A stretch of DNA of 64,000 nucleotides from Membranipora membranacea (lineage: Eukaryota; Bryozoa; Gymnolaemata; Cheilostomatida; Membraniporidae), in contig OU612065.1 of NCBI GenBank assembly GCA_914767715.1, forward strand, positions 17,174,001 to 17,238,000. The letters run 5' to 3'. A program made the translations under genes and the position numbers. This document shows, piece by piece, positions 23,658 to 34,600 of the stretch (position 1 is its first letter; the number at the start of each line of letters is the position of its first letter). Under the pieces are notes generated by a model. It was given only the letters and a program-made list of their open reading frames with translations. It ran no database searches and was not told the DNA's origin.

Positions 23658-24716
23658 TCAGTTGAAAATTGGAAATTGTGACGTATAGATATATTTCCTG
23701 TTCTGTACATCTTTAGGGCAAGAATCTTTGTCACATGTTTCGGCGGATACCTCTTTTTTCTGAAGCAAGGTCTCCGGTTTTGCAAATAGCTCAACGTTTC
23801 TTACGCTTCCAAAGAAATCAGTTACCAAGACTTTGTTAGGATCTCTCAGAAATAGGTCAGTACGGGTTGTGACTGTTGATTTGCACTGAGATCTTGGACA
23901 AACTTTGAACAGCTCTCCCAGTGTGTGCTTACTTTGAGAAGTAACTTTCTCTAGAAACTCGAGAGCATAGTATGTGTACCTGTCTATCACATACACACCA
24001 ATTGCAGGGTCAATATGATGGCTGAGGGAATCTTCTCCGACTTTACTTGAAGCTACAGCAATGATATTTGGCGAGTAAAACTTTTGATACATAGAGGCAG
24101 CTTGGCATGTGTCAATGATAAACAGAAGTTCATGGTATCTCAGCTTCTCATGCATCTGGCCAAAGGCATCAGCAAGCTCATCACTTGAAATCTCCTCGGT
24201 GTCTTGAAACTTGAGGAAGCCATCACCACCATGTCCAGTCATGTAAACCAGAATGTTGCTGCGTTCATCTGTCAGTAGACGCTTTGACCTTGGTGTACTT
24301 TCAGGTAAGCGACCAGTCAGCACTCTAATGAAGTTTTCTACGGTTACTTCATAGTTTCTATAATCAACCTCAACATCATCTCCATAAACATTGATGGCTT
24401 CATTTTTGTTGTTGAAAACTGTTGCAGGATGTGGGTTTCTTGGATTACATGCCATATCATCAGCTAGCATCAGAATAATTTGACTGTCAGGTATGCCCAA
24501 TCTCTTGACACTTCGGTAGAAGGACAGTGCATTGGCAACATGTCTGTAGTTGAACCAAAATCTAGATGTATCAACTATTACTGCCCAATTGTTTGTGTGG
24601 TTGCTCTGAAAGAAGTTTTCAGCTTTCTTTTCAGCAGATTCAGCAGCAACATTCACTGCTAATAGAATGCAGATAAGTAATGAACCAATAACTGTTACTT
24701 TTAAATTCATATCCAT
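23658..24716 (-). CDS. PIGK: GPI-anchor transamidase catalytic subunit PIG-K (GPI8)
   Basis: One uninterrupted frame gives 352 residues from the chosen ATG. The ORF is open 28 codons further upstream, but a good acceptor (TTTGTGGATTGTCTGCAG) ends two bases before this ATG, and a signal peptide MDMNLKVTVIGSLLICILLA follows directly. This start also puts the catalytic pair at His162 (YMTGHGGDG) and Cys204 (IIDTCQAASM), close to the human numbering. NNWAVIVDTSRFWFNYRHVAN and MLADDMACNPRNP are family signatures. PIG-K is a C13 cysteine protease of the ER membrane complex that cleaves the C-terminal signal of proteins and attaches GPI. Odd points: no intron in the coding region, unlike every neighbour, and the frame stops (TGA) before the transmembrane segment usual for animal PIG-K. 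The chain is shorter than the human protein of about 395 residues. Confidence 0.95.
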   Translation of the reverse strand: MDMNLKVTVIGSLLICILLAVNVAAESAEKKAENFFQSNHTNNWAVIVDTSRFWFNYRHVANALSFYRSVKRLGIPDSQIILMLADDMACNPRNPHPATVFNNKNEAINVYGDDVEVDYRNYEVTVENFIRVLTGRLPESTPRSKRLLTDERSNILVYMTGHGGDGFLKFQDTEEISSDELADAFGQMHEKLRYHELLFIIDTCQAASMYQKFYSPNIIAVASSKVGEDSLSHHIDPAIGVYVIDRYTYYALEFLEKVTSQSKHTLGELFKVCPRSQCKSTVTTRTDLFLRDPNKVLVTDFFGSVRNVELFAKPETLLQKKEVSAETCDKDSCPKDVQNRKYIYTSQFPIFN

Positions 24717-26089
24717 AGCTGCAGACAATCCACAAAGACCACAACCAGTAATAGTGTTACTAACTAAGCTCAAAGCTAGAAACAAGATCACATATACCAA
24801 GAGAATGATTATTAAGAAATTTAGAAACAGGAACTTGAATCTGTTTTATATTGCCACATTGATCAATTTCAACGTTAGCATTTATGAATCAAGCTTGAAT
24901 AGTTTTATAGGATATTTGTTATAAATACCGATTGTGCCTTAGGCGTTTATGTGAATTATATTGTACATTCTGTAATGGGGGTTTATTAAACTGACTCTAG
25001 CTGATTTCCACCTGTAACCAGTGAACCAATAAACAATTCTCCTTCAAATTCCTCTAACTGTACTGACAGTGCTTACAAGCAAGACATAATCTGAGCTATC
25101 AGTATTTTGGGTAACATAAGAGACATCAGGACAGTTTGCCAGTGTGATAATACAAATCCTCTTACCCATCTTTGTAGTCGAATAGTACAAGGCTTATTCA
25201 AATCAAAAGAATGTGAGTATATATTATTTACTATATAACTTGAATTTTTTATATATATAGATATATATTCTTATTCTTTATCATACTAGTCATTCATTGG
25301 CACCAGGGCACCTGAGGTTTTCAAGCCTGTTTATTTTACCTATTAACTCAAACAAAATACACACCTGAAACCCCCATAAACAAATGTAACTAGTCTACTA
25401 TTTCTTTCCAATATTATTTTAAGGCATTTTGTGAAAAAAACTTATTTTTAATTTGACAAAATTGGTAGTAAACAAACAGGCATGTCAATCCTAAGGGCAA
25501 GGCACGATGGGAATAATTTAATTTCCAATATGGTGCTTTTAAAATGCATATCTTATCAATTAGTGGCTTAATCAGGGATCTTGTCATAATCAATAAATTC
25601 CTCATAAGACTACTACATTTGACACTGACTGACCAATAAATTACTGGAGAGGGAGTTCACTGGACTGGCCCACTTAAAGCCCACCAACAGGAAACGCAGT
25701 AGTCTTATAAATTTCTTGATTTGTCCGCAGTCGCAAGATCCGCTATGAATGTGGCCTGTTGCTATAAACATGAGGTGCAAAGACCATGCATTGAAAAAAA
25801 TGCTGATGCTTTACAGCTAAACACATACATCCCATTTGTTTGTAATCACTCTTCAAGTAGCATATTCACCAAGCCTGTCTTGACAAGCTTTGCTTAGTGG
25901 GGTCCCCCCCCCACCATACAAAGCTTGTCAAGACAGGCTACATATTCGCCCTACTAGCCTGTCATATTTCTTCTTGCTACCCTCATGTCTGATGATTGGG
26001 TCTGACATGTTTGAAAAACTATCTCCATTTTCTTTTATAGCGTACTAGGTTTTTTTCATCTTTCTTTGCTAGACTCAAGGAACCAGAAG
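24717..26089. other. Head-to-head intergenic region between PIGK and IFT22
   Basis: It should contain both promoters and a PIGK 5' UTR exon. AT-rich simple stretches occur near 25218-25275. A hairpin insertion (separate entry at 25861-25950) lies about 150-230 bases before the IFT22 start. No coding exon is recognised. The frames at 24667-24924 (+) and 25414-25605 (-) look like chance. Confidence 0.5.
25861..25950. mobile_element. MITE-like hairpin, 70 bases, with 10-base flanking repeats
   Basis: The element at 25871-25940 has 20-base perfect inverted arms (AGCCTGTCTTGACAAGCTTT left, its reverse complement right) around a C-rich loop. It is flanked by CATATTCACC (25861-25870) and CATATTCGCC (25941-25950), a 10-base direct repeat with one mismatch. 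The same arm sequence recurs at 34688. Length, perfect arms and 9-10 base duplications fit a non-autonomous Mutator-like DNA transposon. The superfamily is an inference from duplication length alone. Confidence 0.75.
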
Positions 26090-28656
26090 ATGATCAAAGT
26101 CAAAGTTTTGGTTGTGGGCCCTTGTGAGGTAAGTTCAATAATTCTTCATTCTCTGAATATAGAACTCTTTTTCTTTTTGTTTCTGTCTTGCATATAAATT
26201 GTTAGATTTGGCTGGCCCTGTCTGCAGGCGCCTCCTCAGTCTCTTATAGGTAATACAAAATTGAAACAAAAGATAGTTATGAATGTTATATACTCATAAA
26301 CTACACCAGCTTTGTCGATTCTAGATTGTGAAACAACACTCTATTCTTAAACTTATTGTAACAAATTAATTAGGTAATGACCATTTGATGTCTATCTATA
26401 CATAACATCCATTCTGAATATTATATATTGTATTGATTATTGCAGGCGGGTAAGACGTATTTCTCCAATTTTGTATCTGACCAGAGTGAAAACAGTGGAG
26501 GAGAGTACAGGCCCACACAGGGAGTCAGGTAATAACTCTCCCTAACTCCTTTGAATAATGATAATTATATCAGTCGAGAAATAATTGCTTTGGTATATGT
26601 TTGTCGGCCTTTGTCTCTAGCAATCAACAAATGCATAGAAATGTGATTGAGTATCTGCCAAGCCGGTTCAAACCTACTGCATATAACATCCTTGCTGGTC
26701 TAAATGAGACCGAATTCACCATGCCTTATTAAGTTAGTCTTGGAAATTATAACACCATCAAATGATAGACTTCTATGAGAGTATTTATGTTGCATAGCGT
26801 TGGCATATATCAGGATCTAACACTACTCTTTGCTTTTAGGATTTTGGAGTTTGAAACACCCACAGCAAAAGTGAAGGGAAGATCAGGAGGGATTGACGTT
26901 GAGCTATGGGACTGTAGTGGTGATCACAAGTATGAAGCTGAGAAATATCTGTTCTTATTTTTTAAAGCCTATGCTAGTTGCTATAGATTTACTACCATGT
27001 TTATCATTCAGTGACAGATGACGGTCAAGGTTTTTGTTAGAATACTGTATGAACAGACATGGGAATGAGACAAAATCTTTTTTTTTTTGCTAGGTCATCT
27101 GAGTAATGAATAAATTGAGAATGGTGTTGAGAACCATACATAATACCTGCATGAATCTTAACCAACAGACCACACCTGTGTTTGTGTCAATTTCATTAAA
27201 CTTATTATTCCTCTTGTTTCAGATTTGAAAGCTGTTGGGCTGCAATGGCAAAGGACACAAATGGCATAGTATTTGTATATAACCCTGATCAACCCAACCA
27301 GGACAAAGATCTCGAATCATGGTAGGTTGTTATTAAATGTGATATGTTTGGTTTGTAAAAACCTTGCTTCGAGAGAGATGCTATCAAAATGTTTTCAGAC
27401 TGGGAGAACAGATGGAAAGGACATTTGTTGCATGCAAACATGTTGTGATAATCAATACTATTCAATGAGAAACCATTTTAGTAGGTCATAATATAGAATA
27501 CATTTCTCAGGTTCAGTTACTTGATACCGACAACCGGTGTGAAACCTGCCCACACCATTGCTGTGGCTCATGTCAGGCCTGGGTTGACAGAACTCAATAA
27601 AATCAAACTGCGTAAGGTTCAAAATCTCTGTCTGTCTGAAGAGTGAATCTTCTGCTTATATATATATTTTTCAAAGCTATTTTGAAGTTGTGCACACTCA
27701 TTGAGATACTCACCAAATTTCTCTCACTCACTGAAAACCAGAGTACTTTATGATCTTCACAGGTTGTCAGATCATTGACAACACTCTTTGCTGATAACCA
27801 TGTGGGATTTATCCGCTCATAGTTTTGACTTGCTCGAGCACAAGAAAATGAATGAATCAAAGCAAACACATGTATCATGTCTTTGCAGTAGGCTTATTCA
27901 TGCCACATATCAAGTACCCTCTCACATTATGTGTACATCTCAGTGACTGTTTAAACTCAACCAGCAAAATTTGATCTCCCAAGGTTCGGCTATCAACCTA
28001 TAGCCACTATGACTAAATATTGTCCTCTTTGTTACTGTCCTGTACCTTCTATGCTAGTCACTTGTTCGCATATTTTATCATTTATACTTGTCTCTCAGGC
28101 ACACATATTTTACTGGCACCTGCAGAGTGAAACAAAGTCAGTTGTTATTATCAGTCCTAACCTCAAATCAAGATGTTGATAGCATCATCGAATCCTTACG
28201 TGAGTCTCTTCTCTTTTTGTATTACTCTCGGTTTCTACCTCAATGTATAAATTAAGAATTTTCACTTGCTTGCATTCTGAAAACTAAAATGTTATATACC
28301 GAAAGAGAAAGCGTTTGTAATTCTATCATGATTGGTGATGAAAAGTTGTTGCAGTAATTGATAACCAGTTAAGACTTTCTAACGTTCTAACAAACTCCGG
28401 AGTTTCCATTACGCTTTGTACTCCATCAAGAATTACTTTTCTTATCTATGAGTACCCATCAACTAAAAAATACCATGCTGACTCTCTGTTTTCTATTTTA
28501 GCACCTGTATTTTCAAAGATGGCAAACATAAAATGCAATATAGAAGAAGATGGGGACACAGTTAAACATGAGTTCAACAGATTTATTGAGAATATGGCCA
28601 ACGCCATGTCGGAGAAAAACGAACAGGAAGAGCTCAGTATCATGAAACAGTCATAG
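26090..28656 (+). CDS. IFT22: Intraflagellar transport protein 22 (Rab-like 5)
   Basis: Six exons (26090-26128, 26446-26528, 26840-26929, 27223-27321, 28099-28199, 28502-28656) join in frame to 188 residues, close to the 185 of the human protein. The protein starts MIKVKVLVVGPCE, and an intron splits the P-loop (GPCE|AGKT, residues 10-17). Later come RPTQGVRILEFE (switch I region), VELWDCSGDHKFESCW (switch II region) and NGIVFVYNPDQ. The acidic C-terminus includes NIEEDGDTVKHEF and ends SEKNEQEELSIMKQS. IFT22 is an atypical small GTPase in the IFT-B complex of cilia. It lacks the C-terminal prenylation cysteines of ordinary Rabs, as in the family. Frames that read through donors at 26930 and 27322 are intronic. 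Confidence 0.95.
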
Positions 28657-30322
28657 GATGTGACGCAAATCTATTGAGTCTATTGAGTAGCTGCTGACCA
28701 CTCACTGTGTTTATTATCTGTGATAAATCGTTTAACATGAATAAAAGTCAATCTTCATTGAAAACTCCAGTTCCAGGAAAGACAGTTCTAAGGCGCAGAC
28801 ATAAAAGAAAATTGTCATTTGTATGGAGAAGAAATAATATAGCATCCATTTATGTCCTTTTATCCTGCTGTGTCAGACCATGCCGCCATATGTAGTAAAA
28901 AAATGAGGACAACTATAATGTGATGTTCTTAAGAACGAAATGTAATGAATGAATCACTTCCCGAGACACTATTTGAATTATTATATTACTGGTAAAAGCA
29001 ATATAACATATAACACTTTGGAGTTGTCCTGTCTCTTATGAAAGAGGTGCAACTCCTACAAAGTTTTCTACCGCTCACCATAGACTTACTAATAATACTA
29101 ATTATTAGTAGGTCTATGCCGCTCACCAATCAAGTTAGTACTACCAAAGGTTGCAAATGGTACATTATACATTGGGACTCGCTTTAGACCTTTGAATACA
29201 CATTATAGTATCAATCATATAAATCATTATATATATATATATATAACATGAATAAGGACAACAAACCAAAGCTGATACCCAGTATGACCACATAAAGAAA
29301 TTTGACCGCTGGGGTATTCAGGTGCTTTTAAAATGATTCCTATGGTCGAAGGTTGATAGAGGGGACTTTGCATCCTGTTAAAAACTTCAAAAGCTAAAAA
29401 ATGAGACTGAGGGAGTTGTACAACAATAGATGTCCTGACTATCTCTAGATCTAGTGCCACAGAACAATTGTGCTTACAAAGTATTTTCTTGTAAATCATT
29501 TTATTCTGGTCGGACAACATTCATCTGGCGTTAGACAATCTGAGATTCAAAAACTACTTGTAACTTGCATATTTGTCTAAAATTTTACGATACTCAGTCG
29601 TCATTAGAATTTTAATATCCAAAGAGAGCTTTAAATAATAGATGAAAATCGAGAAAACTCCGAATAAAATTACATCTAATAAGTGCATATAAAATTGTTC
29701 AAATGCAGCTAATAACTTCAGTAACTATACAGTTTTAATGGTGTGCACCTACATGTTTACAAAATAGGTTGTAAAATACGGAATGTTCTTATTTTTTGGT
29801 GAAAGCTGACTATCCCACAAACTAATAACACCACTAATACAGTTTTCTTAAATAACAAAAAACATATAAAACAGTACGACGGTCAAACGTAAGTAGAGTT
29901 TCAAAATCTGTACAAAAAGTGATATAAAACAGAATCCCTACTATCGTTCGATAATTTACTATTCATAACCAAGGACCATGATTGTCGTCTTAAAATGTAA
30001 CAAGAAATTTAAGAGATGTTGTGATCAGAAGGACGCTAAAATGGGTGTAAAGATTACAATTCTACCAATGCTACTAACATAAATAGAAGAAAGTGTGCAT
30101 AGCTGTTACAAAACCTCACCACAGGGCTTTATAACACATGGCCTTATTCATCAGGTACTGTCAAACTGAACATTCTGAGAATCAACAGCATGACCACAAC
30201 TAGTTCCCAAGGAGACACATAGATGTAAGCATATAGGGTAGCAACAACATTCAGCGTCTTGAGGAAATTCTACCGTTAAACCAGTAGAACGGAATCATCT
30301 TTCTAATTATAATATCTGAAGC
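28657..30322. other. Tail-to-tail region between IFT22 and the cadherin gene
   Basis: It holds the IFT22 3' UTR, with AATAAA at 28740-28745 as the likely signal, and on the other strand the cadherin 3' UTR. A short hairpin insertion sits at 29079-29118 (separate entry). A TA dinucleotide run lies near 29227-29246. No coding exon is recognised. The 97-codon minus-strand frame at 29227-29520 has no family resemblance. Confidence 0.5.
29071..29126. mobile_element. Tiny hairpin element, 40 bases, with 8-base flanking repeats
   Basis: A near-perfect palindrome at 29079-29118 has CATAGACTTACTAATAAT on the left and its near reverse complement ATTATTAGTAGGTCTATG on the right. It is bounded by CCGCTCAC at 29071-29078 and again at 29119-29126. 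With one base of slippage the duplication is nine bases. This suggests a solo-terminal-repeat or very short MITE insertion downstream of IFT22. Confidence 0.65.
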
Positions 30323-31647
30323 TTAGGAGTCGTCCCCATCAGCCCCGTACATATCAGCCAGTCGACCAAACTTAGGACCCCAGCTGTTGAGATAATCAAA
30401 GTCCTGATCACCGCCGGAGCTGCTGCTGTTCAGTGAGCTCAGCGTGCCAGCATCGCTGCCACTACCCTCATAATCGTAACACTTCAGCTCATCACCCTCA
30501 CAGTTTGTGGGGTCACCATCAGCATCATTCAGTCGTCCATTTATAAAGTCTCCTACATCGGGCTGATCTAGTCGAGCTGTGAAAATGTGGAATAAAACAC
30601 AATCAAATTCAGGTAGGATTAAAAAGGAGTCAAATCTTAGAAAGGGAGCAGCAAAACTTTTTCAACAAACCCATAAAGACCAATGAAGAAGTATATTAAA
30701 TGTGAGAAACTTTGGACACAAGCTCTTACGAGTTGCTGCTGTGCCAGTAAACACATAATGACCAAACTTAATTAGTAGGGATCATTAGACTCAAATCGAC
30801 ATATGGGAACATAGTCAAAGCTGATCTAGGTAACCATTTGCTCATTGATGGGCTAATGCTAAACATAGTAAGCAATGTGATGATGAATGTTTCTCATAAG
30901 GGAATCAAAATTAATAACTTACGAGGAGCCCTTGACAGAGGTTTATCATGTATGGGTTGTATGGGGTGTACAGGTTTACTGAGTCTGGATATATCATAAC
31001 CATCCTGGTCTTCTTCAGGCATACCCTCCTCATCGTAGTTATAAATAGTCTCTCTGATGTCGTCATATGGGTCTATCAGAGTCTCACCTTTACGTATGGA
31101 GCTTCGACGAGTCACCCAACAGAATATACCAACTGCAATCACTGAAAAGGAAGAGGTAGACATACAGTGTGTTTATTTTTAAATAATTCATATTACCAAT
31201 ATACTATATTGATCTCATTCTATTTATCACAAGTGAGGACGATTTCATGTTGCTACAACTTGATATGAGATAAAGGAAGCAATACAGAATGTTACACTTA
31301 TTACGCAATGAATTATTATAATAAGTATTACTGCAATACTTAGAAAGTGCCTTCATATCATATCATATCATATCATATCATACTAGACAATTGCAAGTAA
31401 TTTATTCTATGACAGAAGTTGTGTCATTTTTGTCACCTTTTATACGGACCGGTGAAGCCCTATGTACATAACAAATAATATATTATCAATTCCTTACCAA
31501 CGACCAGTAGTAAGGCGATGAAAAGAGCAACTATTCCGCTGTTAGATAGCTTCAGTACAGATTTTTGCGACGATGGTGCGACACTACAAAAATCTCCGCT
31601 CCATGATCTACCATTCTCAATAGTATAGCAATCACATGAGAAAGAAC
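30323..31647 (-). other. Cadherin transmembrane segment and catenin-binding tail
   Basis: The membrane helix ([14 protein letters not shown], then IAVGIFCWV) is split by the intron between exons 40 and 41, and is followed by basic TRRSSIRKG. Exon 41 carries the p120-catenin-binding juxtamembrane block: [20 protein letters not shown] then YDISRL. Exon 42 carries the beta-catenin-binding block: [38 protein letters not shown], and [20 protein letters not shown] near the C-terminus. These are the diagnostic motifs of classical cadherins, so junctional coupling to p120 and beta-catenin is expected. The stop TAA is followed by a 3' UTR shared with the tail-to-tail IFT22 region. Confidence 0.93.
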
Positions 31648-34600
31648 CTGGTAGACAAAACATAAAACATAAAAGATTAAGTGCTCAACTTCGCATTGAA
31701 TGGATAAAACAACAAAAGCTCTCTACTCCTGCTTTGGTCATGGGGGCTCATGTCATGAAATGGATGAAATTGGTCTTGTTAGAGCATCATATATTTATGA
31801 GCAATGAGAACTTCTTGAGTAATAAAAAATCTCTTTGAAAAGACACCAGTTAGATTTAATCAATCAATCAATCAAACAGAAAACTTCACTCACCTTCACT
31901 GTCGACACAATCACCATTGAGACAAGGGTTGTCAGGGAAACACTCGTTGATATTCTCACAGTACGGGGTAGTGTAGAGTGTCAGGTATCCACCAGGGCAT
32001 CTACAAAAAAGGTCATGTGTAATTAAAACTGATGTGCGAGATGAAAGCTTTACTGCCTATAACAAGGTAACATACCAGTCAAAGGAAACTGTCAAATTTA
32101 TAGGTTGGTCTGAAATTTACAGATTAAAACTTACCTGCAGTCAAAATCTCTCCACAGATCAAAACACAGTTGTCTACCAGGACAGTTGACGTTGAGGCAT
32201 CCATCGCTTGTACAGCCGTCAGCAACGTTCTGTCGTCTCACAAAGGTTACATCAGAACTGGAGGATGTGTCTAAGTTCACAGGGAATGTCTTACCATTAA
32301 ATCTGATGTCTGTTATACAACCTGCAAGTCAGAAATAATTTGCAATAAATTGTGATGATCCTTTTATATATATAAAGTTATTTATGGAGGCAAACAAGCA
32401 TGTCTTTTTCACGTTTGTTTATAATGGTAGAAATTTTTTGAAGAGTGGGAAAAGATTCCTGTCACATGTGGAGATATCAAGGCAAATTTTTTTGATGAAT
32501 TACTCACTGTTGGCCAGGTCTGTACTGGCTGTGATATCGTTACCGCTCTGTGTATAACTTCCATCAGCTCCTGTGTAGAACTTTCCATCAGCACTGAACA
32601 GCTGATGCGAATATACATCTGTATGAAAAACAGAGAAATTTATCTTCACAATGGAATCATCAATTATCGACCAAGTAGAGAAATTTGTCAATTATAAAAG
32701 GACTATCTCTCAAAGAAGAAGAAGATGTTCAGAAAAGATCTGAAAAAAAGAACTAGTAAGACTATATTTGCTGCAGTAAAGGCGCTTATTTATTCAAGTT
32801 ACTAACCTTCGTGCTGAGCAAAGTACCTTCCCTCTCCTCCATCCATACTAAGTTTGAACAGTTTACCGACACGTGACACGGTCACATGATGTAAATCACC
32901 ATCTGTCACTGTGACAGGTAATGTGACAGTCTGCTCTCTTCTGTTAATGTCCACATTGTCACTGCCGATGTCATATCTTAACTGTAACTGTCCTTGGACA
33001 ATCTGTTGGCAACAACAAAACACAAAAGATAGTTTAGTTGGGGCTGAATCAAAACAATAGGCTGTATGCATGTGATGAAGATACTTGTGTATTCTCCCTC
33101 TCACAGCAGTGTGCCATAGAATAGTCATCACGATAAATTGTTTTACGCTTGCTATATAATGAGAGATTCAGATGCACAACCCAATCCAACACTCAATGAT
33201 TTCTGAGACCAGTAACATATCATTCCCTCTGGGAACATGATGGAAATGCAGTGAGTAGCATGGAAACTGTAAAGACAGCAATCTAAACTGACACGTGCTC
33301 AAACTTACCTGCAGCTTGATGTACTCGGCTCCATTATCACCCTTTACTAAGAACAGCAAGCCGCTGTTATCCTCATCCCTAGACCTGAATGACAGCTGGA
33401 TATCAGTGTTATAGCTCTGAGACTGACACTGGCTGGCAGTCTGACACAGGGATAATGACTGCCATTCAACAAAACTATCGGAGGAGAAATCCATAAACTC
33501 AGTAGCTACAAAAGAGAAAATAATGACCATTTATCACCAATCTCTTTGCAGCTTGACAAGTTGATATAAGAGAGTTCAGAAGCCAGAGCGGATCGATAAC
33601 ATGATTTGACTACAGTTCAGCAAAACATAATATAATTTTATTAGTTGAGGGAAGAAACATCGAATCAAATTCAGTTCAGGAATAATTAGTAATACTATCA
33701 TGACTTGAATTTCACAACTCTAGCTCAATTAGTTTCATCACATAAATAACTTATCTCTCATTTATCTCCCTACCTGTGTTGCATGTCTTCCCAGACCAGC
33801 CTGGTTTGCAGGTACACTGGTATGTGTTGTCACCAAGCTGTGCCTCACATATACCGTTCTTACCACACACAGGTTCACCATTTCCATTCAGACATATGCT
33901 ATTTTCCTGAGGACAGCCGTCTTGTGTATTAGAGTGGCTACCCTGGTTACCGATGTGTAGATCATATAGCTGCAATATAAAGATGGGCATACCTTAAAAT
34001 TTGACTTCCAAAGACCAAATTATCTGAATTTGGGTCATATACTACAACTGGGCACTGAACACTTTATCTTGGAGATCCTGATCTAGAATGGAACCACCCT
34101 AATCTCACATCGATAGTGATGTGTTGCATCTACTTTCAATTCATCACATCCACAACCTAACAGGGGTCAACTCACCATGCGCAAGATCAACCACAACAAT
34201 CATGTTATTCTTAGTTTATGCTTCACACCTACCTCGCCATTATGTTTAAGGTTTCGGATACATCCATCATAAGCTTGACGGCTGGCTGATGTGATCTCAC
34301 TTGGATACCAGGCACTTTGCCCTAGAGATCTTCCTCCCAGCTCGAGGAGTGTGTCCACATTAAGGAATCTGTTCTCTCCCGGAGTTGTCTTAGTCTGCTG
34401 ACAGGAGGAGCGGCCGGTAGTCTGACTCGTGTCTGAGTCGGGTATCTGACCTCCGGAGCAGTCATCTAATGTCAGCGTCACGTCCTGGTGTAACAAATAA
34501 ATAAATAAATATATATATATATATAATGATATATATATATCAGCCAAAATCATGCCTAGCTTCTGCAATAATGTTTCTGCTAATATATAATGATATATAT

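Noticed and set aside
23505-23660. Selenocysteine at the PIGK UGA
   Set aside because: PIG-K is not a known selenoprotein, and I could not identify a SECIS-like structure by eye; readthrough or a genuine stop is simpler.
31353-31382. CRISPR-like short tandem repeat
   Set aside because: The five-base unit is a microsatellite without spacers, and the DNA is eukaryotic.
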